Source: Streptomyces viridochromogenes (lineage in GTDB: Bacteria; Actinomycetota; Actinomycetes; Streptomycetales; Streptomycetaceae). Taken from it: DNA of 64,000 nt. Each line of letters begins with the position of its first letter. The stretch's first letter is position 1. Position numbers and translations under genes: made by a program. This document shows, piece after piece, positions 49,501-55,775 of this stretch. The DNA lies in contig NZ_LGUR01000203.1 in NCBI RefSeq assembly GCF_001270495.1, positions 1 through 64,000 of the forward strand, given 5' to 3'. Under the pieces are notes generated by a model, which ran no database searches, was not told where the DNA came from, and saw nothing but the letters and a program-made list of their open reading frames with translations.

Positions 49501-49529
49501 GCGGCGGTGCGGCGCCCGGGAGTCGGCAT
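37464..49529 (-). CDS. Hybrid FAAL-PKS-NRPS megasynthase with C-terminal acyl-ACP-reductase-like domain
   Basis: 4021 residues. The ATG at 49529 is chosen for its SD GAGGAAGGAAG; the frame is open 28 codons more. Approximate domains: FAAL 1-560 (FSSGSTGAPKG, SWMPYFHDMGLIG); ACP 575-650 (GGSSL); KS 675-1090 (Cys ~840, HGTGT, NIGH); AT 1160-1450 (GHSVGE, HAFH: malonyl); KR 1530-1960 (GGAGGLG ~1760, Ser/Tyr/Asn); ACP 2010-2080 (GLDSL); C 2095-2520 (HHSAVDG); A 2540-3030 (full core motifs, GKIDRK lysine); PCP 3090-3160 (GGDSI); C 3175-3600 (HHLIGDG); AAR-like reductase 3605-4021 (GCGSIG ~3793, Cys3953). Reading: a fatty acid is activated, extended once, reduced to the beta-hydroxy acyl level, amide-linked to one amino acid, then handled by a second C domain and probably released by reduction. 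No thioesterase. Downstream of the TauD-like gene on the same strand. Confidence 0.94.
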   Translation of the reverse strand: MPTPGRRTAATLLDVLLHAAQETPGQVVVHVRGDGSEHTVTFTELRDDALRVAGGLREAGLEPGTPVPLLADRGEDFQPMFWGALAAGLVPVPLAPEARRVGPVWEFLGRPAVVVDDATATGPLLAEIPGAVRAVRLDALRQGRPLRALPRREPQDLAFVQFSSGSTGAPKGVELTHEAVLANLRQIRAAMAITPDDVVASWMPYFHDMGLIGTHLVPMAARLKQIRLEPLTFAKRPARWLEAVDRHRATLLSAANFALALTARRVPDSTWAALDLSCVRLMLVGAEPIAPRVWREFSAKGGAAGLHATAMLPVYGLAEATLAVTVPPLGEIAAPLRLDRKALSRGRAVPAGTGPDTVELMDVGRPVPECELRVTDDAGNPVDDRRVGHIEVRGPQVARGYHRAAEASAAAFRGGWLRTGDLGFLHEGRLCVTGRHKDVVFVGGRTFHAPDLEETVAATPGLPGGTVAAVGSTDPRTGGDRVAVFVQWARPALATALPVLDSAAARVREALGHDDVRVLPLPPGAFPRTTSGKLRRALMRERFAAGAYTAVEERLGAARAEGSRTARGAECGSRGAGPRSRRDVEEAIREIWAQALDLPPAAIGRDDRFLALGGSSLKAMSVLAEIEDAFSVTVEPRDLRDHHTVAALAGHVLALVRETGGASEARRDAVAPPAGEHAGRGPVAVLGMACRFPGANTPEAFWELLLSGRDTLTAVPDDRWDDAPGFFGSFLPDPSLFDAAYFGMDDEDARATDPQARIFLELAHEALERAGYAGPRRTGRRIGVFAAVGDSGYREILAAATDGDLAGHPGALTGNLPNLIAARLSQALDLDGPALAVDTACSSALVALHLARRSLQSGECDVAVVGGVQLALTPTGHRLLERAGALSPTGGSRPFDAAADGIVPGEGGAVLVLTRLDDALRAGDPVLALVRGTAVNNDGRSLSLLAPNPRTQREVITRAYGACGIDPDAVSYVEAHGTGTPVGDPVEAQSLGYAFPPRADGTSRLLGSVKANIGHLLNAAGMPSLVKTVLALQHRRLPPSPHATGSAPYLARVAPGFELVTEQREWRAPGPLIAGVNAFGFGGTNAHAVLEEPPARTPSGTPAPAHGPHLLTLSAHSADALRTAAVDLAAHARTHPEAHEADLCATVNTARDDGPYRLAVIADGDLADRLDAARTADFTPARSRPRTVFLLPGQGAQRPGQGRALYRSAPAFREVLDEASSLTGPIRGRSLAEWCLDPGTDPGELARTEVAQPLLVAFGVGLARQLAEWGVPVDAVAGHSVGEIAAACVAGSLTLDEAVGFAAERGRLVAELALPGTMAAVRGAEDTVAELVSASGGTLSVAAVNAPDQVVVSGAGDAVDRAIAELSGRGVAARRLRVSHAFHSPLLEPVLDALGDAAKALTVKSGTVPMLSTVSGAWQPGLSPAYWQAHAVRPVRFGAAVAKLLEEGYDTFLELGPGNTLGGAVRAVARAQGALDVAVSTTGLPSAAGGDADSSGARTLLETAGRLWTRGAALDRTRTAHAAGRPRVPVPTYPFQRVRHWPRRPDAAPVVCRLGWGDAPLTPAGGPRVVRLAGGGRALGRALAERLTGRGVTVLGDDLAHGPDAASADTVVWLAGEEGAADGGRQAPHTTATTSLRQVLDLLSADCSRLLVVTEDAYVTGASPERAHPIQALPHGFALALPEEHPGLATRSVDLSSRDPLDARVDALERELYSAHEAGAEGAVAWRAGRRVSRTPAHVTDVATAREELPADGTYLITGGAGGLGSALARDLAGRGACELILTGRSARVPDELLAELRAHGARARYQAADVSDEADVDALFATLPPLDGVFHAAGTVRPGTLRAKTDAEIEQVLAAKVRGTALLAAALRRHGQEPAVRVAFSSVSSVLPGLAGALGDYAAANAFLDAFAAAERTAGRPWLAVGFGPVADAGLAAGSPAEARLRARGLGSMTARVAIAGLRTAISTGAAHVLVSSSAAPVAAVVAMDRSADSRHSATRPASPADGTVPDPACLPDPAPLADLIRRLLAEALHRAPEDIGDDEQFLSLGLDSLTAVDLARRLETELGLPLSATLLFEHRTIGELTTHLGAPGPRASRAPATVHRGPAAHTPYPLTPLQRAFLTTKALYEGVTAYGYIRQTVRGPLDPGLLGRALAHLAARHPMLRLRITGNGTPPTQYTAPAEPTDRAPRWYEVHEPDATPPPLSDLEQRLYNRPFDLTTEDPARAVLVRDRRDAHVAHLLLAVHHSAVDGFSLKLLCEELWALYTELAHGRSPELTAPRAEFADYAALDTAGRQSPAFTRDQRYWRDRVAEHTAAAAAEGRQPDLPYDGDPEALPTPPLTHHQTTADTSLTVALRAMAARHEVSLFHLLLAVYGRCLARWSGGQRAVAVNVARARREAPLPGIDRLVGPLADTLPVFAVVEPDEPVTVLARRLRQIWREAEAHATLASPDIAALLPTTGTAPRTVAPAGFSFARFPVSHGQDWPLTVTPTAAATASAATRLGLLCWESDATLHFSWNHPAHLFRHETVERLAGEYMAELRAMADQPALAERDDSGGGIVDRLRARFRAAPGAVAVDTGRTRLTYAELDAASDTLAARLRASGVHPGDLVGLLTEPGAQDTVVGVVGILRAGAGWVPLDPTHPLSRVRDQAKRTGIGVVVCHGATREAVAALDGITPVAVDEPPSAAPSAYDTPPADAAPGPDAIAYVIFTSGSTGRPKAVPITHRSMLNYLDWSLITFGYRPGDRLVQTASVCFDASVRQLLAPLLAGATVHTLTRGLLRDPEALLDLVVNDRITVWSSVPTLWERLLTAAETRVRRNGTPPDLSALRWVHVGGEALPAAHVRRWFDLLDGCGGPEHRISNLYGPTESTINATCHIIDTRPADDVRQLPIGRPVAGTELAVVTEDGRPSAPGEAGELLIAGTGLTPGYLGEPRLTSAAFVERDGRRWYRSGDRVRRSPDGVLEFLGRLDDQVKVRGHRVEPGEVEAALLAHPDIARAAVLLVGGRLVAYAEPRTGSPDPDPREVRAFLSRVLPPYMLPGRIRSIAAIPLTGTGKIDRKLLAASESEGTPGTDDSDGTEGHGRLSRGDAADGHPAQEPSRRRGPGTPPTTPTERTLARIWSALLDVPDVTREDDFFGLGGDSIMVLELFARLREDLPAVPRPTTVYTHRTLGALAAALDSAATEPPPDPAADPGPAQPPGPYPLTPSQRGFLLAEAINPGSGSGWLARFRLRGPLRHDVFQRAVDVLVARHPMLRTVFPAGARPPVQQELPDSLRLPVQTESLAHPDLLEQRIAEEAGRRLEPWAWPLLRLRLFTVAPGEHVLLVHAHHLIGDGFSAALLARELLTAYDRLDRGLPHGLPPLDTTFRDHVTSSSERPQPHGPAAEAYRARLGAPYKPPVLRRPNPESAEPADGQPAYHTSGFTVDAVTTGGLRRLARSGHRTLYAPLLTAYYRALAELTGRRDLMLGLAVTGREESTADAHRVFGPFAEAVALRPALPGGDGRHQRAAFDDDLRRLAAEADLARAAGPSEVRTAAGLPCHAQFFFTFLDFTSLGSGTDGRLTLHADESDTALAPPPLGTDVFLAVRPLADGEGLRVTVRASAAALTPGEVTGFAEEMRRQLREALGETGPAPDHSSRRRPPRLDAALVGYLPAPHHLAALAGVPYDSPGLGREEIRAFLFPDGRARLLEETSTPLGNSGFVALPFFADELGPAGDLAVRTARAVEHAASLGARCVSLAGMIPSLTGYGYDVLREATTSAAITTGHASTTVAVTKTVHTALDATGRGLEDLSLAVVGCGSIGTSSLRLLLATAPRPPARLLLCDLPGSSERLDRLAADLSSGHPAMPVQVAESGRTLPAAVYEADLIVTAVSGATALLDVDRMRPGTIVVDDSFPHCFDTASALDRMSREQDVLVVGGGLLALDRTQTRLSEGLPAVASAGLAVRPPGIPGTMASCRLESLLHAHLAEAGRPPNDLPLTHGLVDLPRALAHWDAVEAAGVRPAPLHLLDRVIAPGAIPGPGRAR

Positions 49530-49726
49530 GCGCTTCCTTCCTCGTCGCACGGGGCCCCGCCCGTGGACGCGCCCTGCCGGAGTCCGGTACCCGGGCCGAG
49601 CGTTGTCGATCATTCACCTGTACGACGACGAGTTTCGTCGAACGGTTCACCGGCGAAATGACCAGTTGTCGGCTGCCGTACCGCCAAGGGCCCGTGGGAA
49701 AGTCGTCGAGCCCGGCCCGAACGGGA

Positions 49727-50689
49727 CTACCAGCGCCCCGGTTCGGTCCCGGTGATCGGCTCCGACGGTTTGCCGTCCACGCCGACCGGCACGTCCCCGG
49801 CGAGCATCACCCGGTGCATGGTCCGGGGGAAGTCGAGGTGGGCGTTGTCGCTGGGGGCGAGGTGGATGGTGGCCCGGTTGTCCCAGAAGGCGACGCTGCC
49901 GGGCTCCCAGCGGAAGCGGACCGTGTACTCGGGCCGCACCGCCTGCTCCAGCAGCATGTCGAGGATCGCCCTGCTCTCGGCCCGCGAGAGGCCGGCGATC
50001 TGCTCGACGTAGTAGCCGTTGACATAGAGCACCCGCTCCCCCGTCTCCGGATGGACGCGCACCAGCGGATGCAGCGAGGCGACCTGGTGGTCCAGCAGAT
50101 GACGGACGTACGCGTCGTCGCCGGGCCGGGGCTGGTAGCCGACGCCGAGTCGGTGCTCGGCGCGCAGCCCGGCCACGAACTCCCGCACCGGGCCGGAGAG
50201 TCCGGCGTACGCGGCCGCCAGGTTCGACCAGGTCGTGTCGCCGCCGTACGGGGGTACGGTCTCGGCGCGCAGGATCGTCGCGGCGGGCGGGTCGATACGG
50301 GCGCCGTGGTCGCAGTGCCAGCCGCGCAGCAGGGTGTGGCGGCGGCGCCGCAACCACTCGTCGTGCTCCATGCCGAACTTCCCGCCCAGCTCCAGCCGGT
50401 CGGCGGTGGTCTCGATCTCCGGGAAGTCCGCCGGGGAGGCGCTCCCGCGCTTGCGCAGGACGACCGGTTCGCCGAACCGGCGCGCGAACGCCACATGCCC
50501 GGCGTGGTCCAGCCGCTGTCCTCGGAAGAACACCACCTTCCAGCGCAGCACCGCCGCCCGGATCGCGGCGACCACGGAGTCCGCCAGGTCACCGGCCAGG
50601 TCGACGCCCGTGATCTCCGCGCCGATGTGCCCGGCGACCGGTCGCACCCCGATCCCTGTGCCGTCCGCGATGGTGCTGTCCGTCGTCAT
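49727..50689 (-). CDS. TauD/TfdA-family Fe(II)/2-oxoglutarate dioxygenase
   Basis: 320 residues; ATG with CGGAG six nt before it. Iron ligands: His and Asp in LRGWHCDHG, second His in NRATIH; 2-oxoglutarate-binding Arg in FPRTMHRV. N-terminal VAGHIGAEITGVDLAGDL is typical of the TauD group, and ILRAETVPPYGGDTTW follows the HxD as in the family. It precedes the megasynthase by 197 nt on the same strand and is probably co-transcribed. The likely role is hydroxylation, desaturation or another C-H oxidation of the lipopeptide or its amino acid (inference). A taurine-scavenging role would normally sit with an ABC importer, which is absent. Confidence 0.9.
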   Translation of the reverse strand: MTTDSTIADGTGIGVRPVAGHIGAEITGVDLAGDLADSVVAAIRAAVLRWKVVFFRGQRLDHAGHVAFARRFGEPVVLRKRGSASPADFPEIETTADRLELGGKFGMEHDEWLRRRRHTLLRGWHCDHGARIDPPAATILRAETVPPYGGDTTWSNLAAAYAGLSGPVREFVAGLRAEHRLGVGYQPRPGDDAYVRHLLDHQVASLHPLVRVHPETGERVLYVNGYYVEQIAGLSRAESRAILDMLLEQAVRPEYTVRFRWEPGSVAFWDNRATIHLAPSDNAHLDFPRTMHRVMLAGDVPVGVDGKPSEPITGTEPGRW

Positions 50690-50805
50690 GCCCGCTCCGT
50701 CGGTCGTCCGTCTCCGCCGGCTCCGGTCCGAGCCGGTTCCAGGAAGATCGTGACAGTGTTCGGCGGGCATGGCGACAGGGCCCGGGACAGCGGTTCACAG
50801 CGGCG

Positions 50806-52377
50806 TCAGACGGCGAACTCCCGTATCACCGTGTTCCGGAACACCGCCGTGCCGTCGATGGTGAACAGGGCGAGCCCGGTGTCGGCCGGGTCCGGGAAGA
50901 CCTCGGTGGAGTGCACGTACCGGCCGTCGTCCACGAACATCTCGATGGACGTACGGTCGATCAGGATGCGCAGTCGCACCGTGCCCGCGGACGGGGCGAA
51001 GGGGCTCCGGCTCTCCTGCCACCGGCCGGTGCTGTCGGGGCTCACGGTGTATCCGCGGTTGACGAAGGCGTAGTCGCCGTAGATCCCGGCGTCGATGTGG
51101 CGCCCACCGTCGGAGGAGCGCCGCAACTGGAGCCCCACGCCGGTCAGTCGGTCCCAGCTGATCTCGGTGGTCAGCTCGTAGGCGGTGCCGGTGTAGTCGA
51201 GCAGCAGACTCCCGTTCACCTCCAGGTCGCCGAGGTCGACCGTGCGGGAGACGTGGCCGTCGAGGCCGGCGACCGGCTGGGAGGCCAGGTAGTACGTGCC
51301 GTCCGTGGCCCGCTTCAGGGTGACCTCGCGGACGATCGAGTCGGTGCCGTTGAAGCCGTCGCACTCGATGGTGGGCGTGGTGTTGGCGTAGTCCCAGTGG
51401 TTCATCCAGCCGATCGCGTACCGTGCCGCCGGGTCGAGCGTGCCGCCGGCGTCCCGCTTCTCGAAGGTGACGGCGGCATACCAGTCCCAGCCGTGATCGA
51501 GCCACTGCGGGTCGCTCCGGTCGGGCGTGAAGGTGGTGCCGTCGAAGGATCCCGTCCAGTAGGCGTACGTGCTCGGCAGCCCGGATCCCTTCCCGTTGGC
51601 GCTGACGCCCAGCACCCACTTCCAGGTGCCGTCCGCAGCCCGGATGCGGAACAGGTCCGGGCACTCCAGGACGCCGATGCCGCCCTTGATGAAGCCTCCG
51701 ACGTACGTCCACGACTTGAGGTCGGCGGAGTGGTAGAAGCCCACCTTGTCGTTCTCGGCGAGGGCCATCACCCAGCGCCCGCGCTCCTCGTCGCGGATGA
51801 CCTTGGGGTCGCGGAAGTCCCGGACGCCGGGGTTGGGCAGGACCGGGGCGGTGCCGTGGTTGGTGAACGTACGGCCGCCGTCGGTCGAGTAGTACAGGTA
51901 CTGCGCCTGGGTGACGTCGCCGGGCGCCATGGTGGCGAGGACGATCACCGCGCCCGCGCCGAAGCCCGCCGTGTTGTCGGTGTCGACCACCGCCGAGCCG
52001 GACCAGACGTCGCCGTTGGGTGTGGTGTCCTTCGGCACGGCGATCCCGCGGTCGGTGAAGGAGACCAGGTCGGTGCTGGTCGCCAGGCGCCAGGTCGTGC
52101 CGGCGGTCGTGCCGCCCGTCGAGTAGTCGGGGTTGTAGAGGTAGTAGTAGTGGTACTCACCGTCGATCCACACCGGCCGCTGCGGGTCGTTCATCCACTG
52201 GTCGGGGACCGTGAAGTGGTACTCGGCGCGGTAGCCGCCGGTGCAGGCGGCGGCCGTCGCGGACGCCGCCACGGCGGGTCTCGGACCGGCCGGCAGCACT
52301 GCGCCGGCCGCGCCCACGGCCGAGGCGATTAAGAGTGACCTCCTGGACATTCCGGGCATACCAAATACGCCACGCAT
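50806..52377 (-). CDS. Secreted GH32 fructanase (levanase/inulinase type), Tat signal
   Basis: 523 residues; ATG with GGAAGGAG seven nt before it. The N terminus has a twin-arginine signal (MSRRSLLIASAVGAAGAVLPAG) ending near AVAAS. GH32 catalytic motifs: WMNDPQRP with nucleophile Asp, DFRDPKV with the transition-state Asp, and LECPDLF with acid/base Glu. The C-terminal beta-sandwich (~370-520) is present (LRILIDRTSIEMFVDDG). It releases fructose or short fructans outside the cell from levan, inulin or sucrose. Divergent from the sugar ABC importer with operator-like repeats between, so both are probably controlled together. Confidence 0.93.
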   Translation of the reverse strand: MRGVFGMPGMSRRSLLIASAVGAAGAVLPAGPRPAVAASATAAACTGGYRAEYHFTVPDQWMNDPQRPVWIDGEYHYYYLYNPDYSTGGTTAGTTWRLATSTDLVSFTDRGIAVPKDTTPNGDVWSGSAVVDTDNTAGFGAGAVIVLATMAPGDVTQAQYLYYSTDGGRTFTNHGTAPVLPNPGVRDFRDPKVIRDEERGRWVMALAENDKVGFYHSADLKSWTYVGGFIKGGIGVLECPDLFRIRAADGTWKWVLGVSANGKGSGLPSTYAYWTGSFDGTTFTPDRSDPQWLDHGWDWYAAVTFEKRDAGGTLDPAARYAIGWMNHWDYANTTPTIECDGFNGTDSIVREVTLKRATDGTYYLASQPVAGLDGHVSRTVDLGDLEVNGSLLLDYTGTAYELTTEISWDRLTGVGLQLRRSSDGGRHIDAGIYGDYAFVNRGYTVSPDSTGRWQESRSPFAPSAGTVRLRILIDRTSIEMFVDDGRYVHSTEVFPDPADTGLALFTIDGTAVFRNTVIREFAV

Positions 52378-52438
52378 GGTGCGGCTCCTTCCCCGACGCC
52401 GTCGTCAGGACTGTGGCTCGTGGAGCAGGACTTTGCGA

Positions 52439-52448
52439 CCTAACTCGT
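52439..52448. promoter_or_regulatory. Operator-like element 1 (fructan locus)
   Basis: CCTAACTCGT, part of the palindromic TAACTCGTTA, 62 nt before the GH32 fructanase start. An exact inverted copy lies at 52527-52536. The TAAC...GTTA shape with a central CG fits LacI-type sites; the regulator encoded at 57.1-58.2 kb is the obvious candidate. Confidence 0.55.
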
Positions 52449-52526
52449 TAAAGGTCAAGTGGTTCGCGACTATTGACAGGGACGTAACACCCTTCACATC
52501 ATCTGGGGCATCACTACTCGACTAAC

Positions 52527-52536
52527 ACGAGTTAGG
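52527..52536. promoter_or_regulatory. Operator-like element 2 (fructan locus)
   Basis: ACGAGTTAGG, exact reverse complement of element 1, inside the palindrome CTAACACGAGTTAG. It ends 8 nt before the ATG of the binding-protein gene, so a bound repressor would cover its leader and SD area. Confidence 0.55.
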
Positions 52537-52544
52537 CCCGTTAG

Positions 52545-53954
52545 ATGACCGACGCGCACCTCACTCGCCGCACGCTGCTGCGGTACGGCGCCTACGGCGC
52601 GGGAGCCGCCGCGCTGGCCGGCACCGCCGCGAGCTGGGACCGGCTCACGGGAGCCGACATACCCGGCCGGGACGACGGCTCGCTCGTCGTCGCCACCCTC
52701 GGCCCCGCATACGGCCCGGAGGCCATCCGCACGCTCACCGAGGGCTTCAAGCAGGTCCACCCCGACATCAAGCTCCGCATCAACGCCGTGCAGGCCGTCG
52801 ACTGGTCGGACTTCTTCGCGAAGATCCTCACCCAGATCGCTGCGGGCACCGCTCCCGACCTCGTGTACGTCGCCACCGAAGGCGTCCAGCTGTTCGCGCA
52901 GCGCCTCGGGGTCCCGCTGGACGACTGGGTGAAGCGGGACGCCGAGGAGCTGCGCGAGTACTTCGCCGACGTCCATCCCTCGCTGGTGGAGTCGATGATG
53001 TACGAGGGGAGCCTCTACCAGCTGCCGGTCGAGTTCAACGCCGCCGACATGTACCTCAACAACCAGGTGCTGAAGCGGGCGGGGGCGGACTTCCCGGCGG
53101 CCGACTGGACCCGCGACGACTTCACCGGCCTGCTGCGGGACATGAAGAAGTCCAGCGGCTCCCAGTTCACGCCGTACTTCTGGACCAACCGCCTGTGGGG
53201 CGGGGTGGTGCCCTGGCTGTTCGCCAACGACACCAACCTGCTCACCGAGTCCAAGGCGCCGGGCGGCGGCTGGCTGTGGGACTCCTTCTATCCGGCCGCG
53301 GCACGGCAGGGGCGCGGGGGCGGCTTCCGGTGGACGACGCCGCAGGCCACCGACGCGCGGGTGGAGGAGGCGTACGACTATCTCGCCTCCCTCGTCCAGG
53401 AGGGCCTGTGCAGCCGGCCCGAGGGCGGCAACGGCCAGAACCTCATCGGCGTGTTCTCCACCGGCCGGGTCGGCGTCACTCCGGCGGGCGGCTTCTGGGC
53501 GGGCGGCCTGCACCTGGCCGGCATGAAGGCGAACGGCTTCGACGTGCAGTACTTCCCGCGCTGGCGCACCCAGCGCATGCAGTACGGCGCGGCGGGCTAC
53601 GCGCTGCTGCGCACGTCGAAGCGGCAGGAGGAGGCCTGGGAGTTCATCAAGTACGCCGCCCGCCGGGACACCCTGACGCGGCTGTTCGAGACCAACCAGA
53701 CCACTCCGGCGCGCCGCTCCATGCTGACCGCCGACCGCTACCGCGAGACCGGCCCGAACCACTGGCAGGTCTTCTACGACACCCTCGACAAGTTCCCCGA
53801 CACCGGTCCGATCCCTGCCCCGCCGCAGGTCGCCGAGGTCGAGCAGGTGCTGCTCAAGCACACCGGTACCGCCCTGGCCTCGCGGCGCTCGGTCGCCCCC
53901 GCGCTGCGCCGGATGCAGAGCGATCTGGAGAAGGCCATGGAGCGTGACGTATGA
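52545..53954 (+). CDS. Sugar ABC transporter substrate-binding protein, Tat-type signal
   Basis: 469 residues. Family-1 extracellular solute-binding protein: LVVATLGPAYGPEAIRTLTEGFKQVHPDIKL at the mature start, a central AGTAPDLVYVATEG, and hinge segments such as GGFWAGGLHLAGM. The N terminus has a Tat motif (LTRRTLLRYG) and an Ala-rich stretch but no lipobox Cys, unusual for a Gram-positive binding protein, which must otherwise stay near the cell. First gene of a four-gene operon with overlapping ends; context points to fructose oligomers or sucrose as ligand. The start overlaps a weak SD next to operator element 2. Confidence 0.92.
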   Translation: MTDAHLTRRTLLRYGAYGAGAAALAGTAASWDRLTGADIPGRDDGSLVVATLGPAYGPEAIRTLTEGFKQVHPDIKLRINAVQAVDWSDFFAKILTQIAAGTAPDLVYVATEGVQLFAQRLGVPLDDWVKRDAEELREYFADVHPSLVESMMYEGSLYQLPVEFNAADMYLNNQVLKRAGADFPAADWTRDDFTGLLRDMKKSSGSQFTPYFWTNRLWGGVVPWLFANDTNLLTESKAPGGGWLWDSFYPAAARQGRGGGFRWTTPQATDARVEEAYDYLASLVQEGLCSRPEGGNGQNLIGVFSTGRVGVTPAGGFWAGGLHLAGMKANGFDVQYFPRWRTQRMQYGAAGYALLRTSKRQEEAWEFIKYAARRDTLTRLFETNQTTPARRSMLTADRYRETGPNHWQVFYDTLDKFPDTGPIPAPPQVAEVEQVLLKHTGTALASRRSVAPALRRMQSDLEKAMERDV

Positions 53955-54904
53955 CGAACACCCAGATACCGGCCGTACGGCCGCAGCAGCCGGCCGCGCC
54001 GCCGGCGTCCGCGCCCCGGCCCCCCACCCGCGACCGTGGCACCCGGCTGCTGGCCACGCTGTTCCTGGCGCCCACGATCGTCGGCATCGTCGTCTTCACG
54101 GTCGTCCCGATCATCGGCTCGGTGGTGCTGAGCCTGTTCCACTGGAACGTGATCGACGACCCGAGCTTCGCCGGGGCCGCCAACTACCGCGAGGTCTTCA
54201 CCGATTCGACGGTGCTGGTGTCCTTCCGCAACACGCTGGTGTTCATGGTGTTCGCGGTCGCGCTGCAACTGGTCGTCGCCCTGGTGCTGGCCCTCGCGGT
54301 GAACGGGCGGATGCCGGTGTGGCTGCGCTCGGTGTTCCGGTCGGCGTTCTTCTTCCCGCTGGTGCTGTCCGCCGCGTCGATCTCGGTGGTGATGAAGTAC
54401 CTGTTCAACCAGGACTTCGGCGTCGTGAACTGGCTGCTCGGGCTGGTCGGCGTCGCGCCGGTGCCGTGGCTGACGTCCGAGAACGCGGCGATGGCCACGG
54501 TGATCCTGGTCTACGTCTGGCAGCAGTTCGGGTTCTCGTTCCTGCTGTTCGTCGGCGGTCTGAACAACATCCCCAAGGAGATCCACGAGGCCGCCTCCCT
54601 CGACGGCGCGACCGGTCTGCGCAAGCACCTGAACGTGACGCTGCCGCTGCTCTCCCCCACGCTGCTGGTCGCGTCGGTGGTCGGCATCATCAACGCGCTG
54701 CAGGTCTTCGAGCAGCCGTACGTCCTCACCAACGGCGGGCCCGGAGACGCCACCCGGACCGTGGTGATGGTGATCTACGAGAGCGCGTTCGAGCAGCTGC
54801 GCTTCGGTGAGGCCTCCGCGGTGGGTGTGCTGCTGTTCGTGCTGATCATGGCGGTCACCGCCCTCCAGTTCCGGCTCAGCCGGCGTTTCGTCCACTACCA
54901 GTGA
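53951..54904 (+). CDS. Sugar ABC transporter permease, MalF type
   Basis: 317 residues, starting inside the previous stop (ATGA). Six membrane helices after a Pro-rich cytoplasmic lead (~1-30). The EAA loop EIHEAASLDGATGLRKHLNVTLPLLSP contacts the ATPase. With the next permease it forms the membrane channel for the sugar bound by the upstream protein. No ATPase gene is in the locus; Streptomyces sugar importers of this class commonly share the MsiK ATPase, which is the likely partner. Confidence 0.93.
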   Translation: MTNTQIPAVRPQQPAAPPASAPRPPTRDRGTRLLATLFLAPTIVGIVVFTVVPIIGSVVLSLFHWNVIDDPSFAGAANYREVFTDSTVLVSFRNTLVFMVFAVALQLVVALVLALAVNGRMPVWLRSVFRSAFFFPLVLSAASISVVMKYLFNQDFGVVNWLLGLVGVAPVPWLTSENAAMATVILVYVWQQFGFSFLLFVGGLNNIPKEIHEAASLDGATGLRKHLNVTLPLLSPTLLVASVVGIINALQVFEQPYVLTNGGPGDATRTVVMVIYESAFEQLRFGEASAVGVLLFVLIMAVTALQFRLSRRFVHYQ

Positions 54905-54920
54905 GCCGGGTGAGTCCTCC

Positions 54921-55775
54921 ATGAGCCAAGCAACCCTGTCCCTCAGCCGCACCCGGCACTCGCTCGCCCCATGGGCCCGGATCGCCGCGCTGGCCGTGTG
55001 CGCGCTGCTGACCCTGGGCCCGGTCGTCTGGACCGTCTCCACCTCGCTGCGCACCCCCGCCGAGGCCTTCGACCTGCCGCCGAGCATCATCCCGACGAAC
55101 CCGTCGACGGAGGCGTACCGCGGGGTCTTCGACCAGATCGACGTCTGGCTGCTCGCCCTGAACTCGACGCTGGTGACCGCGCTGATCGCGGTGGGCCAGA
55201 TGATCACGGCCGGGCTGGCGGGGTACGCCTTCGCGCGCCTCGAATTCCGGTTCAAGAAGCCGCTGTTCGGGCTGGTCCTGGCGACGATGATGGTGCCGTT
55301 GCAGGTCACGATCGTGCCGGTGTTCCTGGTACTGAAGTCGATGGGCCTGACCGACACGCTGCTGGGCCTGATCATCCCGGCCTTCCCGACCGCGTTCGGG
55401 ACCTTCCTGATGCGCCAGTACTTCCTGGGCATGCCCAAGGACCTGGGCGAGGCGGCGATGCTGGACGGCTGCGGGCCCTGGCGGATCTTCCGGTCCGTGT
55501 ACGCCCCGCTGGCCGCGCCCGGTCTGGCGATCGTCGGCGTGCTCGCCTTCAACTACCACTGGAACGAGTTCTTCCGCCCGCTGATCCTGGAGACCTCCGG
55601 CCAGAACTACACACTCCCCCTGGGCCTGGTCTCCCTCCAGGGCAATCTGGGCACCGGCTCCATCTCGGTGGTCCTCGCCGGTGTCGTGCTCTCCATGATC
55701 CCCGCCGTCGCCGTGTTCGTCGTCGGCCAGCGCCCTCTGCGTGAGGGCATCACGTCCGCAGGAGTCAACCGTTGA
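54921..55775 (+). CDS. Sugar ABC transporter permease, MalG type
   Basis: 284 residues, six membrane helices. The EAA loop reads KDLGEAAMLDGCGPWRIFRSVYAPLAAPG. It starts 16 nt after the MalF-type gene and ends overlapping the start of the GH32 gene, so importer and intracellular hydrolase are made together. The C-terminal RPLREGITSAGVNR is normal for the family. Confidence 0.93.
   Translation: MSQATLSLSRTRHSLAPWARIAALAVCALLTLGPVVWTVSTSLRTPAEAFDLPPSIIPTNPSTEAYRGVFDQIDVWLLALNSTLVTALIAVGQMITAGLAGYAFARLEFRFKKPLFGLVLATMMVPLQVTIVPVFLVLKSMGLTDTLLGLIIPAFPTAFGTFLMRQYFLGMPKDLGEAAMLDGCGPWRIFRSVYAPLAAPGLAIVGVLAFNYHWNEFFRPLILETSGQNYTLPLGLVSLQGNLGTGSISVVLAGVVLSMIPAVAVFVVGQRPLREGITSAGVNR

Noticed and set aside
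49727..50689. TauD-like gene as a ScoE-type isonitrile-forming oxidase
   Set aside because: It is of the same superfamily and next to a FAAL/NRPS, but no separate ScoB-, ScoC- or ScoD-like gene accompanies it, and the iron-site context is that of ordinary TauD proteins.
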